This document shows, piece after piece, positions 59,303-64,000 of a DNA stretch of 64,000 nt (within the stretch, counting starts at the first letter, position 1; every line of letters starts with the position of its first letter). The DNA lies in contig JAPWDM010000001.1 in assembly GCA_035578155.1 (NCBI GenBank), positions 172,756,395 to 172,820,394 on the forward strand. Reading direction: 5' to 3'. A program made the position numbers and the translations under genes. Under the pieces are notes generated by a model that was not told the origin of the DNA, did no database searches, and saw only the letters and a program-made list of their open reading frames with translations. The stretch is from Brachynemurus nebulosus (Eukaryota > Arthropoda > Insecta > Neuroptera > Myrmeleontidae).

Positions 59303-60680
59303 CTCATGATCAAGCGACGCTTTAAAGACTCTTTCTGTATATTATGTATGATTCCGTTACTTTCACCTTCTGTCACTCACCCAACGAAATCAAATCCTTT
59401 TAGTTACAATAATATTGTAAAGATTTCTTCCTTGCCTCGTCATGGTGTCAGTTTGGTGGTCATACTAGTAATATTTATAATATAGGATAATTCATTCAAT
59501 TGTGTTTCCGACGGTCTTATTATTTTTAGGGTTCCGAAGAGCAATCTCGGAACTCTTATAGTTTCGTCAAATCTGTCTGTCTATCTGCCCGTTTGTCTAG
59601 TCAACTGTCCCTCCGTCACACCCCCGTAATTCCTACAAATTTCGGCCAATAAACATGAAATTTTGCATAATTATACATGCCACAGATGAAGATGTCAATT
59701 AATTCATAACCAAATTTCTTTTTCTTAACTTCGTGAGGTTCTTTTACCATTTCTTATTTTAAACAGAGGTTTCTATCGAATGTATTTATCTTTGGTTGAA
59801 TAAACAGTAAAAATGTACTTGAATTTCCTATACTTTATTCCGAAAGCTACATACTTAAAACTGGAGCCACTGAGGACCCTGCCTTAGTGCGTGTCCAGCA
59901 TGCACTTGATAGATCTTATTTATGTAAGATGTGATAAAAACGTTTGTTTAAAAAAGCATAATCAGCAAATTTCTTAAATAATTTAAAAAGTACATATATC
60001 TGAATACCCAATAAATAAAGATTTGATTTTCACCTTGGATTTAACGTTTCTAATATTAAATTCCGCTTTTTTTCTAATGAAATTTATTCTAAATTAAATT
60101 TTTAAACAGACATGTAACTTTATCAGCTGTCCATATTTATTTACATAAATGAATAGGAATTTCTAAATCTTTTTATCTTAAGCAAATATAAATAAATTTA
60201 TCAATTTCATTGTTATAATTTATAAATTATATTAGTAGTACTGTATTACTTTATTTCAAGCATATTATTTCTAAATACCTATATCAAAATGTGATTTTTC
60301 ACATTTAGGGTTATTATTATCCAAATTAAGATAGTAGGTAATAGTCTCATCAGAATTTGTGACGCATCACAAAACCTTAATAAGACCCGAAATATTAAGA
60401 TTTTAGACTCAGTTCTCGCTTAAGGTTGAACTTATATTAACAAGAAATTGACATACCGATATTTTCTCTGATAAAGAAACTAATTTTCCAGGAAATAAGT
60501 AAGGATAAAAGTGGTCTTCAGTCTAATTTTACGGTAACGACTATTATTTATGAAGAATATGCGACGTTATGCAACCTAGAAATCTAAGAAATCCAGTCAT
60601 AATAACATTATTAGGAATCTTTAGCATAGTGCCAAAGAACCAAGGAACGGATGGATATTCAATGTATTTAATCGAATAGG
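59303..60680. other. Gene-free stretch with one dispersed repeat
   Basis: 59525-59765 starts AGGGTTCCGAAGAGCAATC and has TATAGTTTCGTCAAATCTGT followed by CTGTCTATCTGCCCG, a pattern common in arthropod interspersed repeats. The rest shows no gene. Confidence 0.45.
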
Positions 60681-60841
60681 CTATTAATAAATAAAACACT
60701 TTACTTTGCAAAAATACCACTTTTATTGTTAAAACTCTTGACATATTTCGGTCAATATGACCATTATCAAACAATTTGTCATAAGGGTTTTAACAATAAA
60801 AGTGGTATTTTTGCAAAGTAAAGTGTTTTATTTATTAATAG
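60681..60841. repeat. Perfect 55-bp inverted repeat (hairpin)
   Basis: 60681-60735 and 60787-60841 are exact reverse complements as far as I can check, around a 51-bp loop (CTTGACATATTTCGGTCA...). It is likely a MITE or foldback. Open frames on both strands here share residues only because of the symmetry. Confidence 0.88.
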
Positions 60842-62385
60842 CAAATACGAAATACCATAAAGTAAGACTCAAAGCTATTAAACTAATTGTAAATCAAATA
60901 GGATTCGAACAAGTAACCCTTCGATCTGTACTCCATAATGTTTCCCATGAATCTCCTTTCTCAATAAACTGGGAATGTTTTTAAGTAAAATTTATGTTCT
61001 TATAATTTTCTATTACATTAAATATTTACATTACAAAGCAATTTTTAAGTCAAAATTTAATTTTATACAATAATAAGTATGTAAATAACTACAACATAAA
61101 TCTGCTGTTGACATTAGATAGATATATGGACAAATATAATAATTAATACTACTAAAAGCAGAAATTTGTTTTATTATTCAGTTTTGGGTGAAAAAGAGTA
61201 AATATTAAACTAAATCAGTTCATTTGATAGTCACATTAACGTAGTTGCTCTGAGATAGTCGGGTACAAAAGTATATCTCAAAAAAAATTTGTTCTTTTAT
61301 CAAAAATTAAATAATGTATTAATATTCTTCAGTGATTATATTTGTATACCACTTGCTTTTTTTAATTTCCGAGCGCTTATGTTGTAGCAATTTAAGAATA
61401 TTGTTGAAAAAGCGTGGTAAAAACGTTGCAAAATGATGTTTTTAAATTATATATCAAAAACGGCGTGGTCAATAATTTTTATTTCTTATTAAATATGGTT
61501 TGTAACTTTGTTTTAAATAACATATTAAAATTTTATCAAATTCCTTTGACACGTTTTCATTTTATTCAAAAAAAATTGAATTTTCCCATAAGAGCCCATG
61601 TTAAAATTATAAAACTTTGAAGTCGTTTTTCTCAAAATTTGGGTGGTCAATTTTTTTTTGGTAAGGGCTCGTATTATTGGTATTGGAATAAATAAATATC
61701 TAGAGAAATTTCGTTAAAATCCTTTGAAAAAATCGTTTTATCGACCAACTACCTTAATACACACAAAAATTACATTCTAGATAATATTACTGTGTAAAAA
61801 AAAATTAACAGTCGTTTTCAGAATCAACCAGTTTCGGCCTCGATGATTAACAATTTTTACAACTCTTTATTGTATTGATATTAGAATTTTCGAGATGTAA
61901 CATAAAAATTATCACTTTCAGTTTCTACCTTTTCTAATTAATTTTAGATGTAAAACCAGAAGTTCAAAAAGTGTATTCTTAGAAAAAAAAACCTACAGTA
62001 TTTGTTGTAAGATCAATTATTCAATTAATCTAAATTACTATTTAGTGTATTAATACTTCCTCGCAGATCTATTAACGTTTCATTACTAAATTAATTGAAA
62101 TTACATTTTTTTTTAAATGTGCATATAAAATTTATGACTACTTATTTTCAAAATTGACTTATATTTTTAAGTGCATCAGTTTTTTTTTTAAAATTAAATA
62201 ATGTAAGATTGTTTTATAAGTGATAAAAATAAATTATACTTATGAATAGTGTTATTGTCCTTTTATGTGAAATAAGAACACTGATTATTTGAAAATTTAA
62301 ACAAAGGTAATATCATGTATTATTAATTGTATGTTTTAATTAAACTATTAATTTTTGATCGTGTAGACAACAATCAATTTCAGAA
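60842..62385. other. Upstream region of gene D
   Basis: No gene or named repeat. A frame at 60855-60984 (YHKVRLKAIKLIVNQIGFEQ) has fair composition but no recognised motif. An acceptor-like ATCAATTTCAG ends 2 bp before the gene D start codon, so a 5' non-coding exon may lie in this stretch. Confidence 0.4.
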
Positions 62386-62921
62386 ATGGATGAGTTATCG
62401 AAACAATTTTTTCAATGGCCAGATTATCTAGTTTTTTCACTGATGTTAGTGGTTTGTATGTTGATTGGTATCTATTTTGGATTCTTTAATGTTTCCAAAA
62501 ATGTAAGGGATTATTTAGTGGGAAGTCGTAATATGTCTGTATGGCCGGTTTCAATATCTTTAGTTGTTAGGTAAGTTGAAAATTAAAATATTTTTCAATT
62601 CAGTTTTAAATGTAATTAAATTTTAGTTTTATCTCTGGTATTTCATTTTTGGGAATTCCCACGGAAATTTACCTTTATGGTATTCAGATTATGTATATGA
62701 CAGTGTCGGCAATTATTGCTGGATTAATTGGTAAATACATTTTCTTGCCGGTTTTTATTGAAATGCAATGTACGTCAACGTATGAAGTAAGTAATTTTTA
62801 TGACTGATTTTGAAAATCATTTTTTGCGGAACTTTAATTCGATTTGTTATTCCAGTATTTACAAAGAAGATTTGATAATAAAGTACGAAGATTTGGATCT
62901 GTTATGTTTATTATTGGTGTC
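62386..62921 (+). CDS. Gene D: SLC5-family transporter, exons 1-3 (continues past window)
   Basis: Start of a fourth SLC5 gene. Exons 62386-62570, 62627-62786 and 62856-62921 have the same lengths (185, 160, 66 nt) and phases as in B and C. Protein begins MDELSKQFFQWPDYLVFSL, with VRDYLVGSRNMSVWPVSIS, then FLGIPTEIYLYGIQ and YLQRRFDNKVRRFGS. A donor GTAAGT follows exon 3. Exon 4 (the LWLPVVIY-type segment) is not found up to base 64000, so intron 3 is at least 1079 bp, against 74 bp in B and 62 bp in C. Whether the rest is intact cannot be judged. It lies about 4.4 kb downstream of gene C in the same orientation. Confidence 0.88.
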
Positions 62922-63460
62922 GTAAGTTTTTTTTTTTTTTTTTTATAATTTTAAAGAGTTATATTTAGCTGACTTGGTGGACCAAACGCGATTATCTCGA
63001 AACTAGATTTTTTCAACATATAATGAAACGGAAATATCAATTAGATCAAAGCTGGAACAAAAGCAATTTGGTTCATTGTTTGTATTAGATTTGGCAGCGA
63101 AGTACACAAGATTATTAAAATACAATGTTTTTTTGTAAAATAAAACCATTTTAAAAAAGATTTTTAAAAAAATTTACATTTTTTTTAAATTTATATTTCT
63201 AAGAAGCTGCAGTTCAAATTTCAAATCCGTCAAATAAAAAGCCCCCGTTTTGAGTTTTTCTTTTGCTATGTTTAAAAATAGTAGTTTCGAGATAACTGCT
63301 TTTGGATCGCCATTTTTTTTTCATCTGTAAGTGAATCAAGTAAGTCAGCTATATGTAGCGTCTTAAATTTAAACAAGCCTGATGAAAGCGAGAGCAAAAT
63401 TTTAAAACCTCAAAGCTTAAAACGTCCGTTATCTTCAATAATAAATGATTAATTGGGCCT
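62922..63460. other. Gene D intron 3, first part
   Basis: Begins with a T run after the donor site. 62990-63310 has ATTATCTCGAAACTAG and TAGTTTCGAGATAACTGC facing each other about 290 bp apart, suggesting an old inverted repeat. No exon seen. Confidence 0.45.
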
Positions 63461-64000
63461 TAATAATATACAGAGCGTTCATAAAGTTGCGGAACAGCTG
63501 AAAATCTCAGTTAATATTGACTTTATCGAAAAATAACCCGGACAAAAGTTTCATGGAAAGAAATAAGGAACTAGAAAATGACCTCGAATTTGGCCTTGAA
63601 CATAACCTTGACCGGACCTTTGCGGAACTTTTGCGGAGCTGTTCCAGAGCGCTTATAAAGTTCCGGAACAGCTCCGCAAAAGTTCCGCAAAATCTCAGTT
63701 AATATTGACCTTATCGAAAAATAACCCGAACAAAAGTTTCATGGGAAGAAATGAGGAACTAGAAAATGACCTCGAATTTAACCTTGAAGATGACCTTGAC
63801 CAACCAGTATCATATTTTTTGCGTTTTTATGCCCTTCACACGACTTTGGGATATGAAGTATGAATATGGTTTTCAACGTAGAATTTCCCGCTCCCGAAAA
63901 AATAGGGGTTTCCATTTAAAAAAACAAAGCTGACCTCCAAATTTTGGTCAAGGTCATGTTCAAGGTCAAATTCGAGGTCATTTTCTAGTTCCTCATTTCT
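63461..64000. repeat. Tandem and inverted repeat cluster running off the window end
   Basis: A block beginning ATCTCAGTTAATATTGAC (about 63506) recurs near 63690, including AACCCG.ACAAAAGTTTCATGG and GAACTAGAAAATGACCTCG. Between them is a GC-rich hairpin (TTGCGGAACTTTTGCGGAGC and its complement, about 63620-63690). From about 63945 the same GACCTCGAATTTGACCTTGA words return inverted. It is probably one end of a foldback element extending beyond base 64000. The frame at 63517-63702 is made of this repeat. Confidence 0.75.

Noticed and set aside
60757..60984. 75-codon frame downstream of the hairpin
   Set aside because: Its first half is the hairpin arm. The second half has no recognised domain and no evidence of splicing.
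63517..63702. 61-codon frame near the window end
   Set aside because: Composed of tandem-repeat units that also occur inverted and in other frames.

Overview
This window looks like nuclear DNA of an arthropod, most probably an insect. It is very AT-rich, its genes have many small exons with GT-AG introns, and non-autonomous DNA transposons are dense. The order cannot be settled from the sequence.

Genes. The only host genes I can support are a head-to-tail, plus-strand array of SLC5 (sodium:solute symporter, SSF) genes of the iodide/multivitamin/monocarboxylate (NIS-SMVT-SMCT) type. Gene A is at 20665-28166 (13 coding exons, 589 aa). Gene B is at 32938-38066 (13 exons, 577 aa). A truncated pseudogene closest to gene C is at 39535-41282. 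Gene C is at 54848-57967 (13 exons, 577 aa). Gene D starts at 62386, and only exons 1-3 lie in the window. Intron positions and phases are the same in all copies. B, C and D are close relatives; A is more divergent at both ends. The transported substrate cannot be read from the sequence.

Layout. 1-20.6 kb is gene-poor and full of foldbacks and MITEs: a Harbinger-type MITE, two pogo/mariner-type MITEs, one further TA-flanked MITE, several 0.5-1.3 kb palindromes, a broken transposon-borne gene at 7.2-7.7 kb, and a 0.7 kb repeat present twice in direct orientation. 20.7-28.2 kb is gene A; its 4.4 kb intron 3 holds a nest of transposons. 28.2-32.9 kb holds two hAT MITEs with 8-bp target duplications and a 2.07 kb unclassified element with repeated GATCCAATTGGAT-like motifs at both ends. 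32.9-41.3 kb is gene B, a mariner transposase wreck and the pseudogene. 41.3-54.8 kb is transposon-rich and includes a 3.2 kb long-TIR element, a piggyBac-type MITE, a tandemly repeated LINE-like tail, and a 1.68 kb hAT element whose right end lies about 300 bp upstream of gene C. 54.8-64 kb is gene C, a further hAT element, a perfect 55-bp hairpin, gene D, and tandem or inverted repeats that run off the window end.

How it fits together. The array grew by tandem duplication, at least one copy died, and transposons keep landing in its introns and flanks. Two long intronic foldbacks and one intronic hairpin would be transcribed with genes A and B and could form long double-stranded RNA. I found no clearly new protein-coding system. 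The least explained items are the 29.4-31.5 kb element, the 1.47 kb foldback family and the gene-bearing element at 6.9-8.0 kb.
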